From Stichopus chloronotus (lineage: Eukaryota; Echinodermata; Holothuroidea; Aspidochirotida; Stichopodidae): 64,000 nucleotides of DNA. The notes under the pieces are model-generated. The model ran no database searches. It saw nothing but the letters and a program-made list of their open reading frames with translations, and was not told the DNA's origin. Positions 14,201 through 26,300 of the stretch are shown here, one piece after another. The DNA is taken from positions 13,350,643 through 13,414,642 of the forward strand of contig CM037845.1 of NCBI GenBank assembly GCA_021234535.1, given 5' to 3'. The position numbers and the translations under genes were made by a program. The stretch's first letter is position 1. Every line of letters starts with the position of its first letter.

Positions 14201-17200
14201 CAATCATCAAACTACGTGCCGAATTTGGCGCATGCTCGGTTGCTTGTAAATAGGCGTCGGTACGTGGAAACCATTCTATTTGGCCTAGTGCTAGGATTCC
14301 TGTCACAGAAATAAATACATAAAAGCGACTTCCGGTGTGTCTTTTGCAGAGAATTGCACATTCGGGTTGCTCTCAAACCAATGGCCTACACGGCTCTTTT
14401 ACATTCATCATGAACGTTAGTCAGCAAAGTGTCATATAAATAAGTCTTTTTCGAGAGTTAAATGGGACTAAAATAAACTTATGCCTAGAAAAATGTGCAT
14501 TCGATTGAAGGCAAAAAAACGTCAAAGCAAAATATCGGTACGAAACTATTTTCATTAAGTTAAAATATAAAAGAACAAGTAGTGAATCTGCTTCTGTATA
14601 GACACACGCATTAACGTAATTACACTTAAGACTCTGGTATTACAGTGTATACACAGTGCTCTGTACCTAACGCGAAGTAAGTACCAATATCTGAGTAGTG
14701 GACCACGAAACGGGGCTACCCATCTTGGGCAGAAGTGGGGGTCTGCCACGATATCTGTGCCACACGAAGTCATCAAAAACCTAATTGAAGAAGTCCATCA
14801 AAACACATGGGATCAAAATGTTCAAGGAACCACCTAAAAACAAGTCGACATTTTAGACTCACCACAAGTTTAGATTAGCCACTGGATCATAAACAATTTC
14901 TGCTCTAAAGGGCTAGACAGAAGCCATGAAAGGGCAAAAGTAAGCCCCCATACATAAGAAGTATCACTTGAAAACAGTGCCAAGTTGTGCAGTGCCTTTC
15001 AGACACTACAGAATAGGTAACACCAGACAAAATTTCGCAAGACACATAGCCTACATGCCCTACTTTAGGCCAAACTTAATAACCAGCTTAAAGTGCCACA
15101 TGAACCAAGTGAACATGAAACAAATCATCCAGGTGAACTTTATTGCAAAGTGACGTATGTAAGTCATAGGCTGTGCTATAAAAAAGGCAACAAAACATCC
15201 ACCTTTAACTACCTGTCATTGTAGAGCACTTAGTAGTGTGAAATATGGCACTTGTAACTTGACTCACAGTACTTCACGGCGACGTTGGGGCGTATTTCTA
15301 TAAATTGACGTTTGCTGGAGTCAGTTAAAAACCCTCAGTGCGTGATTCCACTTAAAATTTCATGTTTCACAAAATCTAGGTCACATCACGAGTAACAACT
15401 GATGCATTGTTGGGAAATTTAAGCGAATTTCCAGGGCTAATCACAGATAGCGTTCATTCCCGTAGATACAACATAAACACTAGATATGCGGATGTTTGTT
15501 TTGGGATAGATATTAAACTTGTTCAAGTTATTTCAACACGCTGCAACGCGCTGAAACCAGTACAGGCGAAGCCGTTTCTAGGTATTTATTTTGGTATTGT
15601 GGTTCCTATATATAGGCGGCTCTGCTATTAAAATAACAATACCTCCCTCTGTTCTACAAGCTCTCCAGCGTGACACATATCCTACATATGGCTGTCTTAC
15701 AAGGAATTTGCTCTCAATCACAAACCAGACCAACTATATGTAAAACACTGGTTGTCGCTAAGATGTAACCCGGATGCAGCTAAAGAAGTTTCATGTTAAT
15801 TCCATGCGTTCGCAGTGTACGAAAGCGTAAAATACGACACATATTACAAGGTACCTCGCAAATCACGACACTCCATAAATTTTACTGTGTGAGAACCTTA
15901 GGACAGGGTCACTTTCATCATTTGTAACAGAAGGTTAGGGTTACCGTACATAGGGTATAACAGTAGCTTAAACTAACCTTCTTGTGCCACCGTCACATGC
16001 ACTCACAAGAACTTTGTTCCGTGTAGCCTATCTATTTTTTATGAACAATTACCAGCAGGTCGTGACACTGGTTATGTGAGCTGATTGGCCAAATACATTC
16101 CATACCACAGTGAACACTGAGTTAGTCGAAATGTAAAATTCAATCACTTCGGACTGGATATATTTTGAAATGAAGCCTATCTTACCCATCTGTGCTGTGG
16201 CCAATGGGAATGTCTTCCTAGCCGTACTGTCTGTACTTAACACTCTTGTGCAGTTTAAGAAAAATAAAAAAAAAGGAACATTTTTCTTCTCTTTACTCCG
16301 GCATTTCCGATATGCATTTGTCATTAGCAGAACATTTTTTACCACAAACTTGTTAAATAGATATGCTTCTACACGAAGTGGAGAAAGAAAGTGTAAAAAT
16401 GTTGTATAAAACTGCATGTCACCTATGTTCCCGTTTAAACCGCCACAGAAGGCAACATATTGTAATGGTTACATTTGCTCGAACGGACGTGAAATGCTGT
16501 TTTATACATTACCAGGCTACAGTATGATGAGGCGAAGAAGAGAATACTGTCTTTGATATTCGTTCAAGTTGCATGTAGTTTCAGTTATACCCCTGAATGA
16601 AAATCAGAGTCGGAATGTTTGCCGTGATGGTAGCCATTCTGGACCAGCTGAGTTATCAGCTGTGTAGATTGCATGACAAAAACTAATCTGTGAGTGAATC
16701 TGCGTGGGTTTGTGATTCTTATGTAACATTGAAGAATGAGGCATTTTGACTTACACAGGGAAGAATCAAATGCAGATGTTCTCATAACTGTAATAACATT
16801 AACTATCTTCCTAGATTACACCTGGAAATCACGCAAACGCGAGGACTCGTTTTATTGATCCATGAAGCGGTTTCCAAAATTTTATTGGGTTTTGTTTAAA
16901 TTTACTGAAATTGTCAACGTTTTCACTCCCAATCTATAGACCATTTCAACATACTACAATAAAGAGTCAATGAGAGTTATCTCACTTGAGTTAACTGTGC
17001 CCAAAATAACGTTGTTCCAACGGTTTACACGAACAAAGTAACGACAATGCCATCGTGCAAGGGCTCACGACCAGCTTTTTGGTTGACATTAAATCTATAC
17101 TATGGACAATATTGAAACTTAAGCAAAGATCAGGGAATACATTACGTGATTGTGCTTTTTGTAATTAAGATCGAGCTATTTTGCAATTGACTTCTAATTA

Positions 17201-18730
17201 CACCGTCAGAGTCCAGTATTAGTGTTTTATACCAGGCCTAAAATGTCGTCATATTTAGTCCAAGTCATTCCCGTTTTGTGTGTTTGTGTGTGTATGTCGA
17301 AGAAACAAACAAATAGAAGTTAAACATGTTTTCGTTTAAATAGATGGTGTTGAAATCAGTTATCTAGTGTATTTGTCGTTTTAAAAACCTGTAGTAAGCG
17401 TTTTATTTTACCCATGAGTTCGACCCACAGGGTTGATAGATGTTCACTAACGAGAAATCAGGACTTTGGTTACTATTTACTTCTGATTTATTATATGATT
17501 TTTAATCTCCCCTTTTCTCGCCTCTTCTGTATTCTCTCATTATACAGCACAAGGTGTTTTCCGGGTCGTTGTTGCAATGATCGGAAAATTCGCCATTACA
17601 GCTTCGTTTTCTAACATTTATGTTCACACAGCGGAAATATTCCCTACTCCTCTCAGGTAACCAGTTTCACATGTGTCGTCTAAACAAATTACTCTTGTAA
17701 TTAAATTGCTATTGCTTAAAAATGTCTCTGTGAGTAACTAATGAATTTAAGAACAAGAAAATTCGAAATAACAAAATACCCAAGTTGGTTTGAACCCGTT
17801 GTTGGCTAACATACTACAAGAGAGGCACCTTTTGACCAACGTTGCTATTTTTTACCCGGAACCTTAGGTAAAAGTTTTTGTTTAGAGTGTATGTGATGGG
17901 GCTACCTTTAGCATGGCGCCCTCTTTATTTGGAAGAAAGAAGAAAGATGAAAATATATAGCTTCCTTCACACATTTTTCTTCCAGAGCATTCAGTGTCGG
18001 CGTCTGTTCGGTTGCTGCTCGTGTGGGTGGCTTAATTGCTCCCCTAATTTTAGTCCTGGAGAAAGTTTTTGTGCCGCTGCCCCTTATCTGTTTTGCATCT
18101 TCGTCTGTTCTCGCTGGGTGTTTGGTTTTCTTGTTACCGGAGACCAAAGGAAAACTGATGCCTGATACGATACAAGACACACTGAACCTCAGGAAAGCAT
18201 TAGTGATGTAAGTATCTCTTTTGAGTTTAGTATTAGTCTAACCTTGTATCATCCCTCCCTCTGCGCGTTACATCATATCAGATAAAATTAGTACATTACA
18301 ACGACAGAAAACAAAGACGTAAATGAATTACAGACTATACAATTTTCTTAATGTTCCCTTTAGTATAGTCTGAAAATGAGTTACAATAAAATTTTCATGA
18401 ACTCCCCGTAAGGTTATTTTGCTGTGCGTGGCATTGGAAAGACAATCTATGGTCTGATACGTCAGGCGACTTACCACATGACTGGGGTAAGTCGTGTTAT
18501 TGGGCCTTCTTAGTTTTGGCGATTCAGCGTATTTAAACAAATACACTAAAACAAATCGACTGACGGCTTTGCTGATACTTGATATGTCATTTATTTCAAA
18601 GGGGGGGGGGGGGAACACCTGAACAAATACCGTACATCGTCCTCACTTTTATTTTCTGTGTTATGATTTATTTGTTTTTCTTTTTCACAGCCAATCTAAG
18701 GATGAAGACAAAGAGGAGAAAATAATATAA
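4852..18730 (+). CDS. SLC22-like organic ion transporter (major facilitator superfamily), complete 10-exon gene
   Basis: Predicted plasma-membrane carrier of the SLC22 (organic cation/anion/zwitterion) family; the substrate cannot be read from sequence. Coding exons are 4852-5250, 5976-6079, 6906-7060, 7666-7834, 8581-8713, 9527-9624, 10885-11093, 17548-17656, 17986-18207 and 18691-18730. All introns are GT/AG, and the phases join without a break into 1,638 nt (545 residues), the usual SLC22 size. Family hallmarks in order: YDDIL near the N-terminus, TM1, a large Cys-rich extracellular loop with DHWC (residues 47-50), CD at 138-139, the MFS loop motif GYLADKIGR (163-171), KESPRWLL (279-286), an EIPAY-type segment before [12 protein letters not shown] in the late TM region, ARVGG (470-474), and PETKGK (510-515) before a short charged tail. 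The ATG at 4852 is chosen over the preceding in-frame GTG. Intron 7 (6.45 kb) is the largest and is full of repeats. Possible poly(A) signals AATAAA lie at 18850 and 19043. Family assignment is firm; the subfamily is not. Confidence 0.93.
5976..6079 (+). CDS. SLC22-like gene, exon 2 (TM2 and start of the MFS loop motif)
   Basis: Preceded by a strong pyrimidine tract ending TTCAG. It opens with WELVCDK, the standard SLC22 continuation, runs through TM2 and ends inside GYLADK. Donor GTGAGT, phase 2. Confidence 0.92.
6906..7060 (+). CDS. SLC22-like gene, exon 3 (TM3-TM4)
   Basis: A T-rich tract and ACAG acceptor. The first base completes Lys168, followed by IGR (end of the loop motif) and two hydrophobic segments. 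Donor GTACGT, phase 1. Confidence 0.9.
7666..7834 (+). CDS. SLC22-like gene, exon 4 (TM5-TM6)
   Basis: Begins [10 protein letters not shown], equivalent to the family's E-x-x-x-P-x-x-R segment after TM4, and continues through two membrane spans to LVPGF. Donor GTAAGT, phase 2. Confidence 0.9.
8533..8561. repeat. (TAA)n microsatellite in SLC22-like intron 4
   Basis: About ten uninterrupted taa units, ending about 20 bp before the exon 5 acceptor. Length variation here could affect the branch-point region. Confidence 0.9.
8581..8713 (+). CDS. SLC22-like gene, exon 5 (ESPRWL motif, central cytosolic loop)
   Basis: The acceptor TTGAAG lies just after a (TAA)n run. The exon encodes [10 protein letters not shown], the SLC22 signature after TM6, then a basic cytosolic stretch. 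Donor GTGAGT, phase 0. Confidence 0.92.
9090..9135. repeat. (ATCC)n microsatellite in SLC22-like intron 5
   Basis: Eleven near-perfect catc units with two single-base interruptions. Confidence 0.85.
9527..9624 (+). CDS. SLC22-like gene, exon 6 (end of central loop, start of TM7)
   Basis: Acceptor TTTCAG. Starts with a Glu run and ends in the hydrophobic run [14 protein letters not shown]. The phase-2 donor G|GTGTGT joins to complete a Trp with the next exon. Confidence 0.88.
10034..10632 (-). mobile_element. Fold-back fragment of a Penelope-like GIY-YIG element in SLC22-like intron 6
   Basis: The minus strand from about 10510 to 10190 reads through a GIY-YIG domain: [24 protein letters not shown], then after one frameshift [12 protein letters not shown] and [17 protein letters not shown] 52-bp segment of this coding region (10458-10509) is repeated in inverted orientation at 10125-10176 (4 mismatches). 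The block is flanked by the identical 14-mer caatattcaaccaa at 10020-10033 and 10633-10646, a possible target-site duplication. Near the right end on the plus strand CTGAGGA and a GAAGAT/ATCTTC stem (about 10540-10566) resemble a decayed hammerhead core. Confidence 0.75.
10885..11093 (+). CDS. SLC22-like gene, exon 7 (TM7-TM9)
   Basis: Acceptor AACAG. Encodes [13 protein letters not shown], then the VEIPAY segment and FGRR, both typical of the second SLC22 half. Donor C|GTAAGT, phase 1. A 6.45-kb repeat-rich intron follows. Confidence 0.92.
11660..12060. repeat. Degenerate tandem repeat, unit about 165 bp
   Basis: Two and a half units. Each reads ttaa(t/g)..tc..ata.ttctcaa.atatgctggaaa, followed by ttggggcaaaat..(g/a)actttttt. 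The last unit leads into the CA-rich run at 12065. Confidence 0.7.
12540..13050 (-). repeat. 145-bp tandem-repeat family, array 1 (three diverged units, reverse orientation)
   Basis: Units contain gtaa(a/g)cacg.(t)atctcaa.aag, cttgaa.(c/t)tcaaagtt.gtgtgttg, ta.a.agatgatct and ggtcaaaggtca. The left boundary (aggaatctatgg, then a GT-rich stretch, then gcttgtaagcacg) is the reverse complement of the right boundary of the array at 54-55 kb, so both derive from the same element. Confidence 0.75.
17548..17656 (+). CDS. SLC22-like gene, exon 8 (TM10)
   Basis: Acceptor TATACAG. Encodes [20 protein letters not shown] followed by IFPTPL, the highly conserved TM10 block. Phase-2 donor AG|GTAACC. Confidence 0.92.
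17986..18207 (+). CDS. SLC22-like gene, exon 9 (TM11-TM12, PETKG)
   Basis: Acceptor TTCCAG. Completes the Arg of PTPLR, then [10 protein letters not shown] (TM11), TM12 and LLPETKGK, the usual end of the transmembrane core. Donor GTAAGT, phase 2. Confidence 0.93.
18691..18730 (+). CDS. SLC22-like gene, exon 10 (charged C-terminal tail, stop)
   Basis: A good T-rich acceptor (TTTTTCACAG). Thirteen codons give an acidic/basic tail (KDEDKEEK) and a TAA stop at 18728-18730. It is short but in phase, and the stop sits at the expected family length. Confidence 0.82.
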
Positions 18731-21700
18731 GAGAGGAGAAAAAGATATAAGAAACCCAATAATATATCTTAATAGGAAATAAGAACATACACACATGTAA
18801 AGTACAAAAGTTTCAGTCCAGGTATACTCCAAGATTAAAAATAGAGAACAATAAAGAATGCAAAAAGTATCTTAACTGGTTGAATGAAAGAGTACAGAAT
18901 CTATAAATTTATTCGACATATATAATCTTGTATAATAACCCTGAGTAACAATTACCAATCCCTTTCTAGTTCTCTCAATTCGCTTTTTTTTAACTCTAGC
19001 TACCGTGGAAACCAGTAAGAATATTTTTGTTTTATAATCAAAAATAAATTGAGAGCATTCATAGATGCATTAATAATGATTAGTTGATTAGTAATGGGTG
19101 AAACAGATGATACAATGTTAGGCATTCTCACAGTTTGTCAAGTAACTCAATGATCAATCTTATGGTATGGTCCTTTTTCAGCCTATTTTGTATTAGAAAA
19201 AAAAAACCCTTCTTTTACCCAAATAAATTTACATCAATATGTAGGCGGCAAGTACGTGGTACAGCGATTTACTCTATTCAAACATTTCAATTACAAATAT
19301 TCGACAACAACTTGTGTTTCCAGCTGTTATTTACCACAATATTCTTAGAGCACCGCAGTTAGCTCAGCTGTCAGCACTCGTGTGTTGTTTAGTACTCAAC
19401 ACGAACGGAACTAAGTCTGTACATATGTGAGATCGATGAAAAGATTTCACGTTACGGGAAGTTTGTTGCTTTGTAGAAAAAAAATGCATAAATTATAAAA
19501 CACAGCACACTAAAGAAAATCACAAAACACACACAGCACGCTAAATCTGGCACGAATCACGAATCTAAGCCTATGTTCATTACGCCGATAATAAAAAGAC
19601 TGCTGGAATGTTAGCCAAGTTGCACTTATAACAGTGTGATGTTAGAAAGTGATAAAATAATAATAATAGTAATAGACATAGTAATAATAATAATTATAAT
19701 AAAAGACTAAACGGAATAATAATAATAGTAATAAGTGCATGAGTGCATTTATCAAACAGTAGAGATGTTTACACAATGGTTCAAGGATTGAGGAATATCT
19801 TTATGTACCCTGCTGGTGGTGCCAGTTATTGGATATTTCATATTTCGTAATATATCCTATGTATATATATATCCTATACCCAGAAATGTTATGCTGCATG
19901 CATATTTAGTGCAGGATCGTTGAACCTTTCATTCTTTGTATTTATTGTGTATGTTTTTTTTTTCTTTTTGACAAAATAAAAATGATTACAACTAAAGATA
20001 ATCATATTGTTCTAAAATTTACAGTTCTTCCTCAAAAATTTCAATCAGATTATCTTGAGATTGCACGAGCGCTCACATGATAGATCCATTTACAAAATCT
20101 TTATTGCCTGAACATGGATGAACTAATCACATAACGAGGGTAGCGCTCGAGTTAATATCTGTAAAAAAAAAAACTTACGTAAGAGCTTTTATGCAGCCCA
20201 GACGTGTGTTTATTTGACTACCGACGTTCCTCACACGTTCTACTCCGACGGTAGCTCCCCCTTTATATGTGTTTATCTGATATAAGTTTGTAATGATCAG
20301 CTTCTAGTAGTATATGTTCAGCATACACTATTATAGAAGCTATAATAGTTCAGGAGCTGGAAAGATTTTTTTCTTCTTCGTGATATAAGAGCATTGTGGT
20401 TTCTCCGACCAAATCGTTTCACCTTTTTTTTAACTGGGTTAACAATAGTTTCTTAAACAGTTGGAAAATATTTCAGCTTCTCAGTACTTCTACTTCAATA
20501 ATTCCCTGAGCACTCTCCTGTATCCTTTGTCCGTAGTTTAACTAGTAACTACTTATTTAACTAAAGCAGCCCACTGTCACTGCTCCACTGGGGCTTTGAT
20601 GGTCACCTACCAACAACGTTGATTCTTTTTCGCTTACTTTTCAATTAAAATGACACATTGACTTCTGGCTCTCTATAATTGCTATCAGTCTGTGTAGCCA
20701 CAAGATGACTTGTATTGTGATTTATATTTTCGGATATTACTTCCATATTTCATAAATATAGGAAAATGTGTTCAGATACAGTATGGGGTTCACAGGTTGT
20801 GGTGTACCACATGTCAAGAACTTTTGGTTAGGAGTGTAACAGATATGGCGAATGATAAATAACAGTAGTTGTGAAACTGCCGCTGAATTCATGTGTCTCA
20901 ATATCGAATGAGAAAGGTTTTCGACAGTAGTGAGGGTACATCTAGTGGAGAGTACTCCGTGATGAAACTGTCCTTCTAACGAATATTACGTACTCATTTC
21001 TTGCTTGTTACACATTATTAGATACCATATTAGATACCTGCAGACTTAACATATCAAACAGTAACCTTTGTAGGTTTCTGTTCTATAGATGGAGCATTTG
21101 CTATTTCATTATTTCTGCATTGTGTGAATAATGAACGCCAACAAATTGATGATCAGGTGACCTCGTTTTACACCTGATCATTGACCACATACCCTTTGAT
21201 CTCGTGAGGTCTCTATGTAGAAGAAACTTTAATGTTGTTTCAATGAATCTCTGCGTTAATTCCACAAATCTATTCCACGTTAACTATCAATAAACATGTG
21301 TTCAACAGGTGGCTACGTAAAGTATTAACTCATTTCGTAAAGCAGCAAAGTCATATTCGCTTTACCTTCTCCGGGAACTATGTCTTTTTAGTACCTACAG
21401 TGTAAGGCAACAACTGTCTTGTTCAAACAAATTTATCTTGTACTGCTTGCTCTAACTAAACACAAACAAATACAAACACTTATGTTTAACTTCCCCATTA
21501 TGCAAATGCTCCAGCGTTTAGCCATTTTTCATCACTCTCTAAGTTATGTGTTCTATTCATTTCCTTTCTAAATCATGGATATCTATTTGCACATACGGGT
21601 GTCGAATTTTATTTTGATTTGAGGGAAAGGGTGGTGGAATACGCTTTGCAGATTTGTTACCCTACCTTTGTGGCCAGAAAGTATAAAGTGATGCAACTAA

Positions 21701-22523
21701 ACCTTACATGTAGGTCAAAGATCTCTTACGTTAGAATTGTCAGCAGGACAGCGATGATTTCTTGAAACTTTCAAAATAACTCCAGAAGTTGAATCGTTTG
21801 GCATTAGTTTTCATATGGGCCAAGACTCCCTACCAAGATAGGGAGGAAATCGTACGCCATAAGCCCCCTCCACTCTTTCACACTCAAAACGTCCCCCTGT
21901 GATCTGATAGGTTCTATTTATTTATTAAGTTGTGGTCCAGAATCGCTTACATCAACCCTGGCTTAAAAGTTGAGAAAACTCCTTTTCATAAACTTATCGT
22001 ACAAACTGAATCTTATAAACCAATCAATTACCCCAGTTAAAATAATCGCCTGCAGAGACTATTACATCATGATTGAGAATGGTAACCAATTTTATTTGAG
22101 TATATGGCTCATCTAAAAGAAGAGTGTGGAAGAAACGATGCAAACCTATCTACCATCGACAATTAACTTTCGATTGCTGTCTTTTTCTTTGCGAAATGAT
22201 ATGCAACGTTACTAGTAATGAATCAAAGAAGTAAATGTTTAATTTCTTCAATGCCAATCTATGAGATAACCACATATTCACAATAATATATACTTTTCCC
22301 CATTCTGGCATTTTCATTAAATTCTGATTGATATGCAAAGTGTAAAAGCAACACAGATAAAGTCTGAAGTGCCTTTGCCTTACAAAAGTAACCAGAGGAC
22401 TTTGGGGCACCTTCCCAACTGCATAATTCTTCCAAATTTCATGGCAGTAGTATTATATGTATTCCAACGACAAATGATGTCTAAATTGGTATACGGTGTC
22501 TTGTCAATAATAACTGCAATGTC
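18731..22523. other. Intergenic region between the SLC22-like gene and NXPE copy A
   Basis: Contains candidate poly(A) signals for the upstream gene (18850, 19043, 19975), a TAA-rich patch (19657-19735), a small tRNA-like patch (see rejected items) and a TTTATT at 22091 that could serve the minus-strand NXPE copy A. No gene seen. Confidence 0.6.
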
Positions 22524-23373
22524 TTATGTCCTACAAATATAAGTTAATAAACGATTAACAAAGTTCTTAATTACGGAAATTTGTGGATGTATGTTATCAG
22601 CAAAGCCTTGTGGCTGGGTAACGTCCCAAGTATCAATGTAACCAAAGTTTGTATAATTCCTGTAGAACCTTCTAAGTATTTTCTCAAATTCAAATGCTAT
22701 CCAATCGCTTGAGATCAATTGATAAATCTGAACAGAATAATTCCGTGTGTTTGCTCCTTTCATGAAAACTCTAGTTTCGGGGTATCTTTGAAGTAGACGA
22801 TCTATAGCATCTCTAACGGTTTGGAGACGTTTCAAATAAAATTGTTCACCAGTTTGAGTGAAATGAGCCCAATACGATAAAAATATAATCGTGTTTGAAC
22901 CTCCTTTTAAGCTGTCAATCTCATGAGCTGCATAATGCATACCAGCTGCAGGAAGGACTGAGCTTCCTTTTGTAGGAACCCCATGGAAGTTAAAATGTAA
23001 GCTCATGTTATTAACTCTGCAACGAAATTCCAAACGACTGTCTTTCCTAGGTGGATCTAATGGCAATGGATTACAACTCGTAAGCGTCCGGAGATAGTCG
23101 TAAAACTGACGGCCAGTAGAATCTCCAAAAAAGCGAAGAGTTTTATCTTCCAGGCATTCCAGTGCGTCTTCACTTGAAAATATATCGACTTTGCAATCAT
23201 TAGGGTACCACTGGTTTCCATAGAAGTACCCATTTGGGTACAACGGTGGAGGACCTTCAGCTTTGCAATATGGTAGTGTTGGTCTCATCAACTCAGCAAA
23301 ATGATGTGTGGTGCCATTATCAACTCGCTCTACGTTGAACAGTCCTGGATCACTGTAAACTACAGTTTTTGAT
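22524..23373 (-). CDS. NXPE-like copy A, exon 4 (PC-esterase domain)
   Basis: 850 nt. Acceptor TTGCAG; the first base completes Arg299. Carries LPYCKAEGPPPL, the FGDST serine motif, the FRCRVNN and FLSYWAHF blocks, the ISSDW block, YIDTWD and DNIHP, then the stop at 22524-22526. Confidence 0.9.
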
Positions 23374-26300
23374 CTGCAAGAGTTGAAAGTAAAATACCAG
23401 ATAATCATCAAGGCAAGGTTACATGATAGATATGAAAAATAACGGGCTTAACATTGCATCGGCAAGTTACTACACATGTAACAGCAACATCCGATCTGGT
23501 AAAATTACTTTGGGACTCCCAAAATTTAGTTTGGGACTCCAATGTTTGAAAGAATGGTGTGAACACGAAATATCTCGAACTAATGGTTAATAGTTACAAT
23601 GTCGTTCAGGACTATCAGTCATGTAATTTTGTTTAATAATCACATGAATAAAGCTTGCTCAACAAATTGTTCAAGTTGTTTCAAAGCTCCACGCGTTTTC
23701 TCCACATAGCAGATCCGTCTTAGTCATTACCGGTATCATTAGTTCATAGTTCATTTCAAAGTTGAATTGACATTAACATTGTATGAGCAATGTGATAACA
23801 CGCTTTTAACAAACATTACATTATTGAGCTAACGAAGTAACAGCGCGTACAGACGATTTTCAGTGCCAACACGATCGAATGAAATTTTACAGAGCTGCAG
23901 GTGGTGCCAACAGAATGTGGTAATTAACATATTCATGATATATGTACACAAAAGAGAGACCGGCAAAGCAGTTCCCAAGCAAATCAATCGTAACGTTTAT
24001 GCTTCAGAATTACTCCATAAATTTGAAATCTTCAATAACACGTTCTTTAAGAATGTAAGAATTAATTCATAACATGTCTTGCTCCATGTTCTGCTACTAT
24101 GAATCATCTCACGGCAACTTATCATGTATGTCCCTAAAATTACCTTTTTAGTATCTCTTGTGCCATGGGATTGAAGTCTCTTTGCAAAGCTTTATTAACA
24201 GCAGTCTTGTCCGCAATATACGTGGTCCAATGGCTGCAATTCAGGAATTTGTCTTTTGGAGCTGAGCAATACCAAGGAGCATATATCTCAGTATCGCTAA
24301 AATTACAAGCGTTTATCTGGGTTACGTGAGAGACAAGGGAAAAGGTTATACAACCGACAGTCAATTTTCAGTCCTTTTTAAAAAAGATTCAGTAAAGCCA
24401 TGTAGTTGTAACGTTAGCCATAGCTATAGTCATTTTCTCAGCTCCATGTAAAATGACCTACATTGAAGTGGTACGTATAAGGACTTACAGTGAAGTGGAG
24501 TAAAAAAAAAATCCAACATTTTTGAACATACATACCATAACATGCATAATCATCTTTTACATCACAACTCATCCGACTTAGTAGAGCAAATGCCAATTAT
24601 TGGTGATACGAATTTAACATATGGCTCTCGCGAGAAACCTGTGTATTAGTAAGTATGGATATTTGGGAAAATCATTTCGACAAATGAAGTTTGAATAGAA
24701 TCCATCGACACTTTGAAACTAAGCCCATGCAGGCAGATAAAGTGACATCAGCATCTCACCCCATTGCAGGGTAAATAGGTGCATTGAACCACTCGGTGGA
24801 ATGCTGTAATGCAGTAACAACAGCTCATAAAAATTTCTATTCAATTTGCAATTAAATGGTATAGAATATAGCATATACTGTTTGCGTCGTGGTTTTTAAG
24901 TTAGGGATTGAAAGTAACTAAGGCCTGCAAATACTAAGACAACATTAAAATGATGCAGTGCATACCAACTATTCCCTTCAAGTATCCTTGATCTTATCAT
25001 GAAATTTAATTCAGTATTTGAGTAATTTTCACTTCATACTCAATCATGTCAATATACACATCCTGCAATGCTTCATCACTAGCCTATAGGAAACACTCTC
25101 ATTTACGTTTACACCCTCGTCAATGATAATTGATGCGTACCATGAATGGCAGTTATGTTATGATGCTGAGTAAGCACGCAAGTGTGGAGGAAGTGTGTAA
25201 TACAGTAAAACTTAAACGTAAGGTGGCTACAAACTTAACAATTTCAGTCACGTATCAATACTTCATGTAATGAGTATGCTAAGAGTGTAATTTATGTGAT
25301 AATATGATATCGTTAGTTCCAGGATATGATTCGCATCTCCTCATCTTCGCATCCCAGTTACAGTAGGCCTATGTAAGGTGGTACACTTGAAAACAAAGAA
25401 CTATTCTACATATACTTAAGGGTACCTGGTACGGATATGTATTGTAAAATGGTAAGTGCAGCTAACCTGAACTTTCTTTTATAAGCTCTTTAAGCGGCAT
25501 GAATTGGTTGTTTGATGTATTTCACGTCTAGCGCATATGATTGTGGTAGGCCTACATAGGATTTCGGCCTACCACCTATGAGATCGGTACAGCTATGACA
25601 TTTTACAGTATATGGCAAGTGGTAGACTATAGGAGTCAGTGAACAGAAAATTTGCAACTGTCTCAGTGACTGAAACTCTCAATAAGTGCTGCTTATTGCA
25701 CTTTGACGGTGTGCGTAGGTTACAGTAGCATGTTTGGCAAGAAAATATTACAGCACGATCTCAGTTCCAATACTTACCTCCCTCTCGACTAGTGTACATG
25801 TGGTACGTTCTTCGTGTTTTTGTCCACTTTCATTAGTAGCCACAAAGCCTGCCGTGAATATGTCGGTACTTATTCTAGATCCATTTAACGTTGGCAAAAA
25901 CAATGGCACAGCCTCTGCTGGGTGAACCAATAATATGTGCAAACCGATTTTCGCTTCCCATAAGATTCGAAAAATTGCTAAGTATGTCCCATTTTGAAAG
26001 TCAATCAGTTGGTCGGCATTTACAGCTGCGTAAGGTTTCGATGAGAATAATTTGACTCTAAACATATCCCCTCCATACTGCTTTGGTCTATTTAGACTGT
26101 CTCTAGCTTCTATGAGAACATATATACGGTCACAAAGACGATAGACATTTTTCTTCTTTAGTACTGTCACTTTTGTAAATTTGGCGTCGGTTATGTTGTC
26201 CACTGACTGAGGGAGCAACTCCTTGTGATTAGTAGTTGTGGCAGGAAAATTGAATGAATCTCGCAAAGATATTTTGCAGTTAGTAAGATTATTACCATAG

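Larger units (their letters stand above)
11094..17547. other. SLC22-like intron 7, repeat-rich
   Basis: 6.45 kb. Holds a (TA)n run (11108-11127), a degenerate tandem block of about 165 bp (11,660-12,060), a CA-rich run (12065-12112), a first array of the 145-bp family (12,540-13,050), and otherwise unremarkable AT-rich sequence to 17,547. The reading frames at 13,340-13,620 and 16,049-16,417 show no known domain. Confidence 0.7.

Noticed and set aside
16049..16417. 122-codon minus-strand frame in SLC22-like intron 7
   Set aside because: Contains a Lys-rich low-complexity stretch from an A-rich tract and no recognisable motif.
19350..19380. tRNA-like or SINE-head-like patch (ttagctcagctgt resembles an A box)
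   Set aside because: No B box, no acceptor-stem pairing and no recognisable SINE body downstream.
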